DNA from: Neptuniibacter halophilus | GTDB lineage: Bacteria > Pseudomonadota > Gammaproteobacteria > Pseudomonadales > Balneatricaceae | Length of the DNA stretch: 64,000 nucleotides | NCBI RefSeq assembly: GCF_030295765.1 | Contig: NZ_AP027292.1 | Location: forward strand, 2,294,001 to 2,358,000 | Direction of reading: 5' to 3' | Part shown: in pieces, positions 1 through 6,849 of the stretch | Position numbering within the stretch: position 1 is the stretch's first letter | Layout: every line of letters begins with the position of its first letter | The notes under the pieces: model-generated | What the model was told of the DNA's origin: nothing | The model's database searches: none | The model's input: the letters and a program-made list of their open reading frames with translations, nothing else | Made by a program: the position numbers and the translations under genes

Positions 1-1
1 G

Positions 2-358
2 GGTATTCCGGCCGATAAAATTGTTCTGGCGGGGTTCTCTCAGGGTGGTGCGGTTGCTTATCAGACGGCACTTTGCTGTCCGCAGCGTCTGGCCGGTCTG
101 CTGGCACTGTCTACCTACATGGCAACCGCAGAAGAGATTGGCGACTCATTGGCAACGCATGCTGCGGAGTTACCGGTGTGGGTGGCTCACGGTACGCTCG
201 ATGATGTGGTCCCGTTGCAGTTAGGTGAACAGGCGGTCGCGCATCTGCAGCAGATGGGGCTCAAGCCCGAGTGGCAGACATATCCGATGGGACATGAGGT
301 ATCATTGCCTCAGATTGAACAGATCGGGCGCTGGATAGAAGCCCGTCTGGGCGCTTAA
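2..358 (+). CDS. Carboxylesterase / alpha-beta hydrolase (3' part only)
   Basis: C-terminal 118 codons of an alpha/beta hydrolase of the phospholipase/carboxylesterase (Abhydrolase_2) family; the 5' end lies before the window. The nucleophile elbow GFSQGG is visible near the left edge, with the catalytic Asp in the segment AHGTLDDVVP and the catalytic His in GHEV, so the serine hydrolase triad is complete in what can be seen. Such enzymes hydrolyse short acyl esters or lysophospholipids in the cytoplasm; the physiological substrate cannot be read from sequence. It is followed 17 bp downstream by a prolyl isomerase on the same strand, possibly co-transcribed. Confidence 0.85.
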   Translation, partial: GIPADKIVLAGFSQGGAVAYQTALCCPQRLAGLLALSTYMATAEEIGDSLATHAAELPVWVAHGTLDDVVPLQLGEQAVAHLQQMGLKPEWQTYPMGHEVSLPQIEQIGRWIEARLGA

Positions 359-375
359 ACAAAGAGTAAAAGATA

Positions 376-843
376 ATGAAAGTCTCTGAAAATAAAGTTG
401 TTTTGTTTCATTATGCGCTGGTTAATGCCGAAGGCGAAGCGCTGGACGGTTCCAGAGCGGGCGAACCACTGCCCTATCTGCACGGCCATAAAAATATCGT
501 TCCCGGTCTGGAAGAAGCGATAGATGGGCGTGAGGCGGGTGAGCGTTTTCAGGTGACCCTGCCACCGGAAAAGGGCTACGGCCTGCGCGATGAAGACAAG
601 GTTCAGTTGATTGATCGTGCCTCGTTTGCGGAATTCAGCGAGCTGGAAGAGGGTATGGTCTGTCAGATGGAAGATGATAATGGTGAACTGCAACTGGTTG
701 CTGTCACCAAAATTGATCCGGAAGAGGTCACCGTGGATGCGAATCATCCTTTTGCCGGCATGACTCTGAACTTTGATGTAGAGATCATGGAGGTCCGTGA
801 GGCCACTGCTGAGGAACTGGCTGCGGGCCGTGTGGAGCTCTGA
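376..843 (+). CDS. FKBP-type peptidyl-prolyl cis-trans isomerase, SlyD-like
   Basis: 155-residue protein with the SlyD architecture: an FKBP half-domain at about residues 1-66, an insert-in-flap chaperone domain at about 70-128 and a return to the FKBP fold ending in the family segment HPFAGMTLNFDVEI. It should act as a cytoplasmic folding helper that isomerises Xaa-Pro bonds. The histidine/cysteine-rich metal-binding tail of E. coli SlyD is absent; the protein stops just after VREATAEELAAG, so a nickel-delivery role is less likely. FkpB-like or SlyD-like naming are both possible. It lies directly after the esterase gene. Confidence 0.9.
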   Translation: MKVSENKVVLFHYALVNAEGEALDGSRAGEPLPYLHGHKNIVPGLEEAIDGREAGERFQVTLPPEKGYGLRDEDKVQLIDRASFAEFSELEEGMVCQMEDDNGELQLVAVTKIDPEEVTVDANHPFAGMTLNFDVEIMEVREATAEELAAGRVEL

Positions 844-908
844 GCTGTCAGGGATGTTAAAACCGGGGAGGTGACCCTGCCCCGGTTTAGTTTATGAGGA
901 GATAAAAG

Positions 909-1097
909 ATGCGTTTGATACTTGCTTTGTTAATTCCCTGGTTGCAGTTTTTCACCATCGGCCGTCCCATTGCCGGCATCATCTGCCTGATTCTGCAGTT
1001 GACGCTGATCGGCTGGATTCCGGCTGCGATCTGGTCGGTCTATGCGCTGAGCCAGTACAAAACTGATCAGAAGATTAAAGACGCCATGGATCGGTAA
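909..1097 (+). CDS. Pmp3/YqaE-like small membrane protein
   Basis: 62 residues with two hydrophobic stretches (about 3-17 and 21-46) joined by a short polar turn and a charged C-terminal tail ending KTDQKIKDAMDR. Length, two-helix pattern and the Gly-Trp-Ile-Pro turn in the second helix fit the Pmp3/YqaE (UPF0057) family of membrane proteolipids, linked in other organisms to membrane potential and stress. The start has a GAGGAG ribosome site just upstream. A clear terminator follows, so this closes the transcription unit. The family assignment is from pattern only. Confidence 0.75.
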   Translation: MRLILALLIPWLQFFTIGRPIAGIICLILQLTLIGWIPAAIWSVYALSQYKTDQKIKDAMDR

Positions 1098-1120
1098 TAC
1101 CTGCTATCCCGATATTCCTG

Positions 1121-1147
1121 AACCGTTTCATCTGGAACGGTTTTTTT
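1121..1147 (+). terminator. Rho-independent terminator after the Pmp3-like gene
   Basis: A 7-bp stem AACCGTT/AACGGTT (1121-1127 with 1136-1142) with an 8-nt loop is followed by a run of T. Confidence 0.85.
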
Positions 1148-1154
1148 ATGCCTG

Positions 1155-1421
1155 TTATTTAACTTTTTCCTGCCACTCCAGTTCACCAATCTGAACTTTC
1201 AGCCATTCAAACCCAATCCGTTTAGCCACCGCAGCCGCGCCATCCAGGCTTTTAAACTCACGTTCTTTTTTCGAGCGTTGCAGATCCAGAGTGATCACTT
1301 CGTCCTGTTTAGTAACGAATTTCAGGGTCCAGCCTCGGGCCATAGAGATCGGAATTGCCTGACAGGAATCAAACACACCGGCTTTAAAAAGTAACTTCAC
1401 TTCTTTCTCTTGCATCTTCAT
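1155..1421 (-). CDS. Small conserved-looking hypothetical protein
   Basis: 88 residues, soluble, mixed charge, no signal or membrane segment. The pattern of an N-terminal beta-rich half and the motif EFKSLDGAAAVAKRIGF near residues 55-71 recalls short hypothetical proteins often carried on plasmids and islands, but I cannot name a family. On the minus strand the start ATG sits after an AT-rich leader; ATATGAGGAT just upstream supplies a ribosome-binding site. The long AT-rich upstream spacer and its isolation from neighbours suggest an acquired or separately regulated gene. No function is assigned. Confidence 0.6.
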   Translation of the reverse strand: MKMQEKEVKLLFKAGVFDSCQAIPISMARGWTLKFVTKQDEVITLDLQRSKKEREFKSLDGAAAVAKRIGFEWLKVQIGELEWQEKVK

Positions 1422-1445
1422 ATCCTCATATTTGAAGTATCTTTT

Positions 1446-1697
1446 ATCTATATTGATAAGTTTAAATTAAATATGGATAAATCTCAAATAAATGTAGAGG
1501 ATTATTGCCTTGTAACTATCTGATTTTAAAGGAAAAAATAAAATAATTTCAGGTCTGGGGATTGCCTGATTTTTTGGCTCTAACTATCTGAAAATAAAGG
1601 ATTTTTACTTGAGGGGGTAAGGTGAGAATTATTGGGGTTTTTCGAGCTTTAAGTGATCTTAATTAATATTGGAATGATCAAAAATCTATATTGATAA
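1446..1697. repeat. 14-bp exact direct repeat, two copies
   Basis: ATCTATATTGATAA occurs at 1446-1459 and again at 1684-1697, 238 bp apart, bracketing the AT-rich spacer upstream of the minus-strand gene at 1155-1421. Confidence 0.7.
1513..1601. repeat. 21-bp near-perfect direct repeat, two copies
   Basis: Positions 1513-1533 and 1581-1601 share 18 of 21 bases, starting TAACTATCTGA and ending TAAAGGA, 68 bp apart. Each copy is preceded at a distance by ATTGCCT. They could be binding sites or remnants of a duplication. Confidence 0.7.
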
Positions 1698-1841
1698 TAT
1701 GTCAGGGGTTTTTGATCTGAAAAGGGGAATGGATTGATAAGGGCCTTGATCAGAAACGAAAGCAGGTAAGGTTGTTTCGGGAGAGAGGCAGCCATCCAGG
1801 GCAGTGTTCTGCCCTGGGGATGTTAAAAGCGGAAGGGTTGT

Positions 1842-2021
1842 TCAGGGTTTGGCAATTTCAGCTTCTACCCTGTCCAGAGTTTTATTCATGCTGGCAATAG
1901 CCTGATCGGTCGCGAGGGTCAGGGGGGAGAGTTTGAACGTATCCAGAAAATCCACCATAAAGGGTTCGCGATTCATCTTGTCGAGTTGCTCTGGTGTCCA
2001 GGCAAGGGTCAGATATGGCAT
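1842..2021 (-). CDS. Small hypothetical protein, 59 residues
   Basis: A 59-codon frame starting at 2021 (minus strand) with an AGGAG ribosome-binding site a few bases upstream. The protein begins MPYLTLAWTPEQLDKMN and ends EAEIAKP; it is hydrophilic and looks largely helical. Two things argue for a real gene: the good ribosome site and protein-like composition. It shares a 272-bp upstream spacer, containing an FNR/Anr-type box, with the divergent 41-codon gene at 2294. Function unknown. Confidence 0.55.
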   Translation of the reverse strand: MPYLTLAWTPEQLDKMNREPFMVDFLDTFKLSPLTLATDQAIASMNKTLDRVEAEIAKP

Positions 2022-2157
2022 AGCAATAATCTCCTGTTAATGGTGACTTGTGCTACACGCTGAAAACCCGATTTGTCTTCATAGCAGGGTGTAACCGGTG
2101 CCGGAGAGCACAGCCACCTGTTATTACTTTATGGTTCAGCCAGGGCGGTTTTTCAAA

Positions 2158-2171
2158 TTGACCTGGATCAA
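2158..2171. promoter_or_regulatory. FNR/Anr-type binding site
   Basis: TTGACCTGGATCAA matches the FNR/Anr consensus TTGAT-N4-ATCAA at 9 of 10 defined positions. It lies between two divergent tiny genes (137 bp from the minus-strand start at 2021, 123 bp from the plus-strand start at 2294). On the minus strand TAAAGT at 2131-2126 could serve as a -10 element. Which gene it controls is not decided by sequence. Confidence 0.6.
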
Positions 2172-2293
2172 TAGCAAAAACTTTCATGATCTGACGCGGT
2201 TTATTTGTTGAGCTGCGTCAATATTGTTTAATCTGTGACCAAGTACTCTTAACCACGATAACTACGGACAATAAATTTTGTGAGGGTGTCGTA

Positions 2294-2419
2294 ATGGTTG
2301 ATGTATATAGTATGGAAGTGCTGGTACCAAGCCTGGTGATGATTGTTGCCATGACTGGCGCTATGGTTTGGGGCTTCTTCAAAGTTCGCGGCCTGATGAA
2401 TCAGGATCAGAATAAGTAA
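2294..2419 (+). CDS. Small single-pass membrane protein, 41 residues
   Basis: A 41-codon frame opening with ATG at 2294, with GAGGG at 2282-2286 as ribosome site. The protein has a short polar N-terminus, one hydrophobic helix at about residues 9-29 and a basic/polar tail KVRGLMNQDQNK, the typical layout of small accessory subunits of membrane complexes. An intrinsic terminator follows about 65 bp later. An upstream FNR/Anr-type box suggests low-oxygen control. I do not recognise the family; it resembles in size CydX/CcoQ-type subunits but no oxidase genes are nearby. Confidence 0.6.
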   Translation: MVDVYSMEVLVPSLVMIVAMTGAMVWGFFKVRGLMNQDQNK

Positions 2420-2482
2420 TCAGCCAGTAACACCGGAAGTAGTCTGTCACCTGCTTCGGAAGGGTTAGCTGATTGTCTTGCT

Positions 2483-2513
2483 AAAAAAGGTCACGTAAGG
2501 TGATCTTTTTTTA
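2483..2513 (+). terminator. Rho-independent terminator
   Basis: AAGGTCAC and GTGATCTT form a stem (one G-T wobble) around a 5-nt loop, with an A-run before and a T-run after; it ends the 41-codon membrane-protein transcript. Confidence 0.8.
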
Positions 2514-2639
2514 TGCCTGTGACCCGTCCTGAATCAGGTTGGCGCTTTTCGCTTCAAGTCGTGAAAGAGCTATGCCTGTAACTCAGCGCACTCTGCGCGA
2601 TTGTTGTTTTGTCCTCCCCATGGTTCTGCGCAATGTTCG

Positions 2640-2664
2640 CCTAATGGTGTAATTACACCTTAGG
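2640..2664. promoter_or_regulatory. Operator-like palindrome
   Basis: GGTGTAATTACACC at 2646-2659 is a perfect 14-bp palindrome, flanked by CCTAA and TTAGG, giving an extended inverted repeat with one bulge. It lies about 135 bp upstream of the small gene at 2797. It could be a regulator binding site. Confidence 0.5.
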
Positions 2665-2796
2665 CTTAATCGCGGTTTTTTGTTGCTCAATTTGTGTACA
2701 CTTCGTTTGTGTAGAGAACCTTACTCTGGGTTCTGCCGGGAATGGCGGGGCTGAGGGTATGGGGTAAGCCGATAACAATAACGAAGGAGAGCGTGA

Positions 2797-2991
2797 GTGC
2801 AGGATAACAGAGCAAAGGGCTTTTATAAGGTCCGTTATGGTCAGCGTTGGATCGCCGCCTATTGGTGTGGTGATGTATGGGGACTGCCTGACGAAATGAA
2901 GCCCGGTGAAGAGGGATGGGAATCGGAACTGGATCAGCAGCCGGACGAGATCGGTGAGTATATTCCGATGCCCCTGAGCAAGAGTGCTTAA
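2797..2991 (+). CDS. Small hypothetical protein
   Basis: 64 residues, GTG start with a good AAGGAGA ribosome site 6 bp upstream. The protein is acidic in its C-terminal half and unusually rich in Trp/Tyr (YGQRWIAAYWCGDVWGLP, residues about 14-31), ending EYIPMPLSKSA. The aromatic stretch looks like a small beta-sheet domain. No signal peptide or membrane helix. The next gene is convergent. Function unknown. Confidence 0.6.
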   Translation: MQDNRAKGFYKVRYGQRWIAAYWCGDVWGLPDEMKPGEEGWESELDQQPDEIGEYIPMPLSKSA

Positions 2992-3038
2992 TGATCGGAT
3001 AACCGGACCAGTGGTCGATACTGGCCCGGTATCCCCAC

Positions 3039-3494
3039 TCAGAAGAAGAATTTTCCACCCGTCGCAACGACAGCGGTAAACAGACCCAGCCCCAGATTGA
3101 TCCCAACTATCTTTCTGATCGTATTCAGTTGCTTTCCTGCCGCAGGCCACTCTTGTGCGGCGACTGCCCGTTTCAGCTTTTTGAATGGGCTGAAATAAAG
3201 GTGCCCGAAAATCAACATCATCAGGTAGCCCGTAGCCAGCATGATGTGTACATGGATGCCAATTTGGGCAAAGCCGCCGAACAGCGCGATCATGCCGTGA
3301 CCCGAAATAATCAGGGTCAGGATGGCGATGCCTACCCACGTAAAGAAGCGTCGGAATACACCACACCAGAGTTGCAGGCGCTGAGGTGCTTCAAGCAGTT
3401 CCGCCGCAACCGGGCGAAGGCAGACATAAGCGAAAAACATGCCGCCAACCCAGATAATAGCGGCGAGCAGGTGGAGCGGTAAGGCGATAGACAT
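3039..3494 (-). CDS. CopD-like integral membrane protein
   Basis: About 151 residues with four hydrophobic segments; the first contains LHLLAAIIWVGGMFFAY, a hallmark of the CopD/copper-resistance D domain and related membrane haem/metal proteins, with further His residues (GHGM, HVHIM, GHLYF) within the helices that could bind metal or haem. I chose the ATG at 3494 because GTGAGGATC lies upstream at ribosome-site distance; a start six codons earlier is possible but has no such site. The gene is 27 bp downstream of rlmG on the same strand, so the two are probably co-transcribed. Actual ligand unknown. Confidence 0.7.
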   Translation of the reverse strand: MSIALPLHLLAAIIWVGGMFFAYVCLRPVAAELLEAPQRLQLWCGVFRRFFTWVGIAILTLIISGHGMIALFGGFAQIGIHVHIMLATGYLMMLIFGHLYFSPFKKLKRAVAAQEWPAAGKQLNTIRKIVGINLGLGLFTAVVATGGKFFF

Positions 3495-3521
3495 AAGATC
3501 CTCACTGATCATGAATGGTGA

Positions 3522-4658
3522 TTACTGTTTACGTGCTTTAAGAATGATAAATTTCTTGTTGCTGGCGACGGTGTCGCAATTGCCGAACAGTTTCTTCAGC
3601 CGCAGATGGTAGCCCAGATGCCGGTTACCGATCACCCAGAGCTCCCCGTCTTTGCGTAATGCCTGATGGGATTCGCGAAACATCTGTAAAGCGATGAAAT
3701 CTCCTACGGCATTCTGCTGATGAAACGGTGGATTGTTTAATACCAGGTCATAGCGGTTTTTCGCCAGACCGCTGAGACAATCCGTTGCGGTGAAAGTGGC
3801 GCTGCGCTCTGCACCAAAGGCCGCTTCAAAATTTTCTTTGGCTGAAGCAACGGCCATAAACGATTCGTCTACAAAATCGATATGTGCGCCCGGATTGTTT
3901 TGCGCAGCCATCAAACCGATAACACCGTTACCACAACCCAGATCGATAATGTTCTTGTACTGATCGGAGGAGGGCAGGTGCCGGAGAAAAAAACGGCTGC
4001 CGATATCCAGACTGTCGCGGGAGAATACACCGGCATGGTTGATGATCTGATACCGAGTTCCCTCCAGCATATATCTGGAGGGGTAAGGGGAATCGATGGG
4101 TGCGAGGCCTTCACCGATCTGAGGAAAAATCAGCCGGGCCTTTTTGCGGGCCAGTGAAGTTGTTGTCGGGCCGAGGTATTTCTCAAACAACTTCAGGGTT
4201 GAGGTATGGATCGCTTTGGCCATACCTCCTGCAATCACCCGGCTGTTTGTATGCAGCAGAGGGCGTAAGCGAATCAGTTGATCTTCCAGCATGGCCAGAC
4301 TTTTGGGTACTTTCAGCAGGACAAGATCAAACTTCTCGGCTGGATAGTCGAGACTGGAGTGCAGCGGTACCTGTTCCTGCGGAAGTTGATTATCCGCAAG
4401 GTTTGCCTGAATGCCTGCATGCGCCAGCCAGGAATCGCTGATTACCTCAGGTTGAAACTGATGCATTGAAACAGCCAGTGCGCCAAACTGATCGTTCAGA
4501 ATCAGAGTCTTGCCGGGAGTCGGGCGCAGAAGAGACTCTTCATCAATCTGCTGCAGAATATATTCATCGGCGGCATCCCAGGCACGAAGTTGTTCACGTT
4601 TGCGTTTGGGAAAACGACTGAGTTGAAACTGTCCGAAAGGACTGCTGAGTATTTCCAT
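3522..4658 (-). CDS. rlmG: 23S rRNA (guanine-N2)-methyltransferase RlmG
   Basis: 378 residues, the usual length for RlmG, which methylates G1835 of 23S rRNA with S-adenosylmethionine. The N-terminal half (AWDAADEYILQQ, LILNDQFGALA, IHTSTLKLFEKYLGPTTTSL) follows E. coli RlmG closely as I recall it and is a degenerate methyltransferase-like domain. The C-terminal half carries the SAM-binding motif DLGCGNGVIGLMA and the catalytic NNPPFH motif typical of RlmG/RsmC enzymes. It lies upstream of the CopD-like gene on the minus strand and diverges from the small gene at 4908. RsmC is the main alternative; the N-terminal sequence favours RlmG. Confidence 0.93.
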   Translation of the reverse strand: MEILSSPFGQFQLSRFPKRKREQLRAWDAADEYILQQIDEESLLRPTPGKTLILNDQFGALAVSMHQFQPEVISDSWLAHAGIQANLADNQLPQEQVPLHSSLDYPAEKFDLVLLKVPKSLAMLEDQLIRLRPLLHTNSRVIAGGMAKAIHTSTLKLFEKYLGPTTTSLARKKARLIFPQIGEGLAPIDSPYPSRYMLEGTRYQIINHAGVFSRDSLDIGSRFFLRHLPSSDQYKNIIDLGCGNGVIGLMAAQNNPGAHIDFVDESFMAVASAKENFEAAFGAERSATFTATDCLSGLAKNRYDLVLNNPPFHQQNAVGDFIALQMFRESHQALRKDGELWVIGNRHLGYHLRLKKLFGNCDTVASNKKFIILKARKQ

Positions 4659-4785
4659 GATTCTCTGTGCCGATAGCGCTGTTTGAAGGCGCAGATTTTA
4701 GCACAGGCGCAGAGGATTCTGCGGGGCTTTTCCCGGGAGCGCTCAGTGCCAAATGTTGCAATTTGATTAAAGTTTTGCAGATACT

Positions 4786-4830
4786 TTGACTTACGAAATA
4801 AATTACGTGTACTGTTTTTGTATATACAAA
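4786..4830 (+). promoter_or_regulatory. Putative promoter with overlapping palindromic operator
   Basis: TTGACT at 4786-4791 and TGTACT at 4808-4813, 16 bp apart, form a plausible sigma-70 promoter. Directly after it, TTTGTATATACAAA at 4817-4830 is a perfect 14-bp palindrome that would cover the transcription start. It lies about 80 bp upstream of the small ribbon-helix-helix-like gene, suggesting autoregulation (inference). Confidence 0.5.
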
Positions 4831-4907
4831 GTATATTTTCTAGATGTGCATTGGGGTGACGCTCAGTTTGCTGTATTCTTGCATCAATCTATTTTAAAGG
4901 TCAGACG

Positions 4908-5090
4908 ATGATGCCTGATAAAAAGAAGTCGAAAGCAAAGAAGAAAAACAGCCAGCTGGTGATTCGAATTAATCAGGAGGAGCGGGATGAGTTCGTTTCT
5001 CTCTGTGATGAACTGGATACCAGCGCCGCCCGTGAAGTACGTCGGTTTATACGAAGTTTTCTGGCTGAGCATGAACAGTCCGCAGATTAA
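4908..5090 (+). CDS. Small ribbon-helix-helix-like protein
   Basis: 60 residues: a lysine-rich N-terminal arm (PDKKKSKAKKKN), then QLVIRINQEERDEFVSLCDELD, in which a short beta strand is followed by a helix, and a second helix AAREVRRFIRSFL. This beta-helix-helix pattern is that of MetJ/Arc/CopG DNA-binding proteins. The promoter region carries a perfect palindrome that could be its operator. The next gene, 53 bp downstream on the same strand, encodes a tiny lysine-rich protein. No toxin gene is adjacent, so it is not an obvious antitoxin. Confidence 0.65.
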   Translation: MMPDKKKSKAKKKNSQLVIRINQEERDEFVSLCDELDTSAAREVRRFIRSFLAEHEQSAD

Positions 5091-5143
5091 TCTCTGCTTA
5101 TGGTTCTGCTCTGAACTTAAAGACCGCAAAGGGGAACAAGCAG

Positions 5144-5263
5144 ATGGCTAAGAAAGTAAAAGCAAAAGCAGTGAAAAAAGCAATCAAAGCGCGTCAGGCT
5201 AAAATTGCTAAGCACGAAGGTAAACTGAAGAAACTGAAAAAACTGCTGAAGAAAGCGAAATAA
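5144..5263 (+). CDS. Lysine-rich 39-residue protein
   Basis: A 39-codon frame beginning [17 protein letters not shown] and ending LKKLLKKAK. More than 40 percent of residues are Lys, the rest mostly Ala, Leu and Val, with repeated K-A/K-L spacing that would form an amphipathic basic helix; histone-H1-like or nucleic-acid-binding behaviour is likely but inferred. AGGGG at 5130-5134 is the ribosome site and a strong terminator follows directly. It sits between the ribbon-helix-helix-like gene and qmcA. Confidence 0.65.
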   Translation: MAKKVKAKAVKKAIKARQAKIAKHEGKLKKLKKLLKKAK

Positions 5264-5282
5264 TTTTCTTAGCATCGTTTCT

Positions 5283-5314
5283 AAAAAGAGCGGCCAGTGG
5301 CCGCTCTTTTTTTT
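5283..5314 (+). terminator. Rho-independent terminator
   Basis: AGAGCGGCC/GGCCGCTCT (5287-5295 with 5299-5307), 3-nt loop, preceded by A-run and followed by eight T; separates the lysine-rich gene from qmcA. Confidence 0.92.
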
Positions 5315-5429
5315 GCCGCCGAAATGGGGGGAACGTCCAAACGCCATTTCAGTTGTCATCAAATCAGTATTAAGATGGAGCTTCCGAAAAGTATTTCAGA
5401 GACCGCTCAGGGTTTCACAGGAGGACAGG

Positions 5430-6347
5430 ATGTTTGGCTTTGAAATCACCGCAGGTGTGGTGGTCGTACTGGCACTGATTTTTATATTTTCCGGGGTGAA
5501 AATGGTACCCCAGGGATATAACTGGACCGCCGAGCGGTTTGGTCGATATACCAAAACCCTGAAACCGGGGCTGAACCTGATTATCCCTTTTGTGGATCGG
5601 ATCGGGGCAAAACTGAATATGATGGAGCAGGTGCTGGATGTGCCGCCGCAGGAGGTGATCAGTTCCGATAATGCTCAGGTCACCACCGATGCGGTCTGTT
5701 TTTATCAGGTGCTTGATGCCTCCAAAGCCAGTTATGAAGTCAATGACCTGTACCGGGCGATGCAGAATCTGGTGATGACCAATATTCGTGCGGTACTCGG
5801 TTCTATGGAGCTGGATGAGATGCTCTCCAATCGGGATGCCATAAACAGCCAGTTGCTGAACAAAGTGGATGAGGCGACCGATCCCTGGGGAGTTAAAGTA
5901 ACCCGGGTTGAGATCCGCGATATCTCACCACCGGCTGATCTGGTGGAGGCGATGGCTAACCAGATGAAAGCTGAGCGTGAAAAACGTGCGGCTATTTTAA
6001 CCGCCGAAGGTGAGCGTGAAGCGGCGATTAAAGTGGCAGAGGGTGAAAAGCAGGCGGCTATTCTGACAGCAGAAGGTGAGAAGGAAGCTGCCTTCCGTGA
6101 GGCGGAAGCACGGGAGCGTCTGGCGACGGCGGAAGCCCGGGCGACTAAGGTTGTTTCGGAAGCGATTGCACAGGGTAACCCTCAGGCGCTGAACTATTTT
6201 GTCGCGCAGAAGTATACCGAAGCGTTACAGAATATCGGCTCGGCGGAGAATTCCAAAGTCGTTATGATGCCGCTGGAAGCCAGCAGTGTGATTGGCTCCG
6301 TTGCTGGCATCAGTGAGCTGCTGAAACAGACCAAGATAGGTTCGTAA
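5430..6347 (+). CDS. qmcA: SPFH/band-7 membrane protein QmcA
   Basis: 305 residues from the ATG at 5430, chosen because AGGAGG lies 5 bp upstream; the open frame extends further 5' but that part looks non-coding and overlaps the terminator. An N-terminal membrane anchor (about residues 5-24) is followed by the SPFH/band-7 domain ([30 protein letters not shown] core) and a long Ala/Glu-rich helix with tandem [13 protein letters not shown] repeats that drives oligomer formation. QmcA-type stomatins form large membrane cages involved in protein quality control. The following gene, abutting the stop codon, encodes its usual NfeD-like partner. Confidence 0.93.
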   Translation: MFGFEITAGVVVVLALIFIFSGVKMVPQGYNWTAERFGRYTKTLKPGLNLIIPFVDRIGAKLNMMEQVLDVPPQEVISSDNAQVTTDAVCFYQVLDASKASYEVNDLYRAMQNLVMTNIRAVLGSMELDEMLSNRDAINSQLLNKVDEATDPWGVKVTRVEIRDISPPADLVEAMANQMKAEREKRAAILTAEGEREAAIKVAEGEKQAAILTAEGEKEAAFREAEARERLATAEARATKVVSEAIAQGNPQALNYFVAQKYTEALQNIGSAENSKVVMMPLEASSVIGSVAGISELLKQTKIGS

Positions 6348-6800
6348 ATGCTGGAATTGTTACAATCGATCTCATATTGGCACTGGGTTATTCTGGCGCT
6401 GGTTCTGCTCGGCGGTGAAGCGCTCGGGGCGGCCGGATTTTTGCTGGGTATCTCCCTTTCAGCCCTGCTGGTGGCAGGGGCGATGGCGCTGGGACTTGTG
6501 CAGGCATGGCAGTTTCAGTTTTTGCTGTTTGCGCTGTTATCGGTAATCGCATCGGTGGTTGTCTGGAAGCTGTTCCGCAAGCAGAACGAAGCAGATGAAG
6601 CCGGGGCGATTAATGATCGTGCCGGTCAGTTAGTGGGGCGTAAATTTACTCTGCAACAGGATTTGGAGAGTGGTGAGGGCCGGGCACAGATCGGCGATAC
6701 TTTCTGGAAAGTGGATACTGATGAAGCGCTGCAGCAGGGCTGCAGGGTTGAGGTGTTTGCACGTGATGGCATGACCCTGAAGATCAGAAAGATCGCTTAA
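6348..6800 (+). CDS. NfeD-like membrane protein (QmcA partner)
   Basis: 150 residues: two to three hydrophobic segments in the first 75 residues (WVILALVLLGGEALG, LLGISLSALLVAGAMALG) and a C-terminal soluble OB-fold domain (DRAGQLVGRKFTL, GEGRAQIGDTFWKV), the layout of the short NfeD/YbbK proteins that pair with SPFH proteins. Its ATG begins at the base after the qmcA stop codon, so the two are translationally coupled and likely form one membrane complex. A terminator hairpin follows the stop. Confidence 0.9.
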   Translation: MLELLQSISYWHWVILALVLLGGEALGAAGFLLGISLSALLVAGAMALGLVQAWQFQFLLFALLSVIASVVVWKLFRKQNEADEAGAINDRAGQLVGRKFTLQQDLESGEGRAQIGDTFWKVDTDEALQQGCRVEVFARDGMTLKIRKIA

Positions 6801-6819
6801 TTGTTAAATTAACACACAG

Positions 6820-6849
6820 GCGCAGCCGTGAGGCTGCGCAGAATTTTTT
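6820..6849 (+). terminator. Rho-independent terminator abutting the next start codon
   Basis: GCGCAGCC/GGCTGCGC (6820-6827 with 6832-6839), 4-nt loop, then AGAATTTTTT. The T-run ends directly at the ATG of the following gene, so this hairpin both ends the qmcA-nfeD transcript and occupies the place of a ribosome-binding site. Confidence 0.8.

Larger units (their letters stand above)
1422..1841. other. AT-rich gene-free spacer with direct repeats
   Basis: About 420 bp without a supportable gene. The first 300 bp are markedly AT-rich compared with the flanking genes and hold two sets of direct repeats (listed separately). A perfect 9-bp stem, CCAGGGCAG/CTGCCCTGG at 1796-1804 and 1809-1817, lies just beyond the stop of the minus-strand 59-residue ORF and may end its transcript, although no T-run follows on that strand. 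Confidence 0.6.
2420..2796. other. Gene-poor spacer with a palindrome
   Basis: About 375 bp between two small genes. It contains the terminator at 2483-2513 and the palindrome at 2640-2664; otherwise I see no convincing gene or RNA. Confidence 0.5.

Noticed and set aside
2653..3366. 237-codon minus-strand frame overlapping the CopD-like gene
   Set aside because: Runs out of frame with the clear membrane protein and antisense to the small gene at 2797; Arg/Ser/His-rich composition without protein-like features.
4817..4830. LexA-type site at TTTGTATATACAAA
   Set aside because: Half-sites read TTGT, and the spacing is too short for CTGT-N8-ACAG.
4908..5263. Toxin-antitoxin module
   Set aside because: The ribbon-helix-helix-like protein could be an antitoxin, but the following 39-residue lysine-rich protein shows no toxin fold.
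5313..5429. Longer QmcA start at 5313
   Set aside because: It starts inside a terminator T-run; AGGAGG before the ATG at 5430 and the membrane anchor right after it decide for the shorter form.
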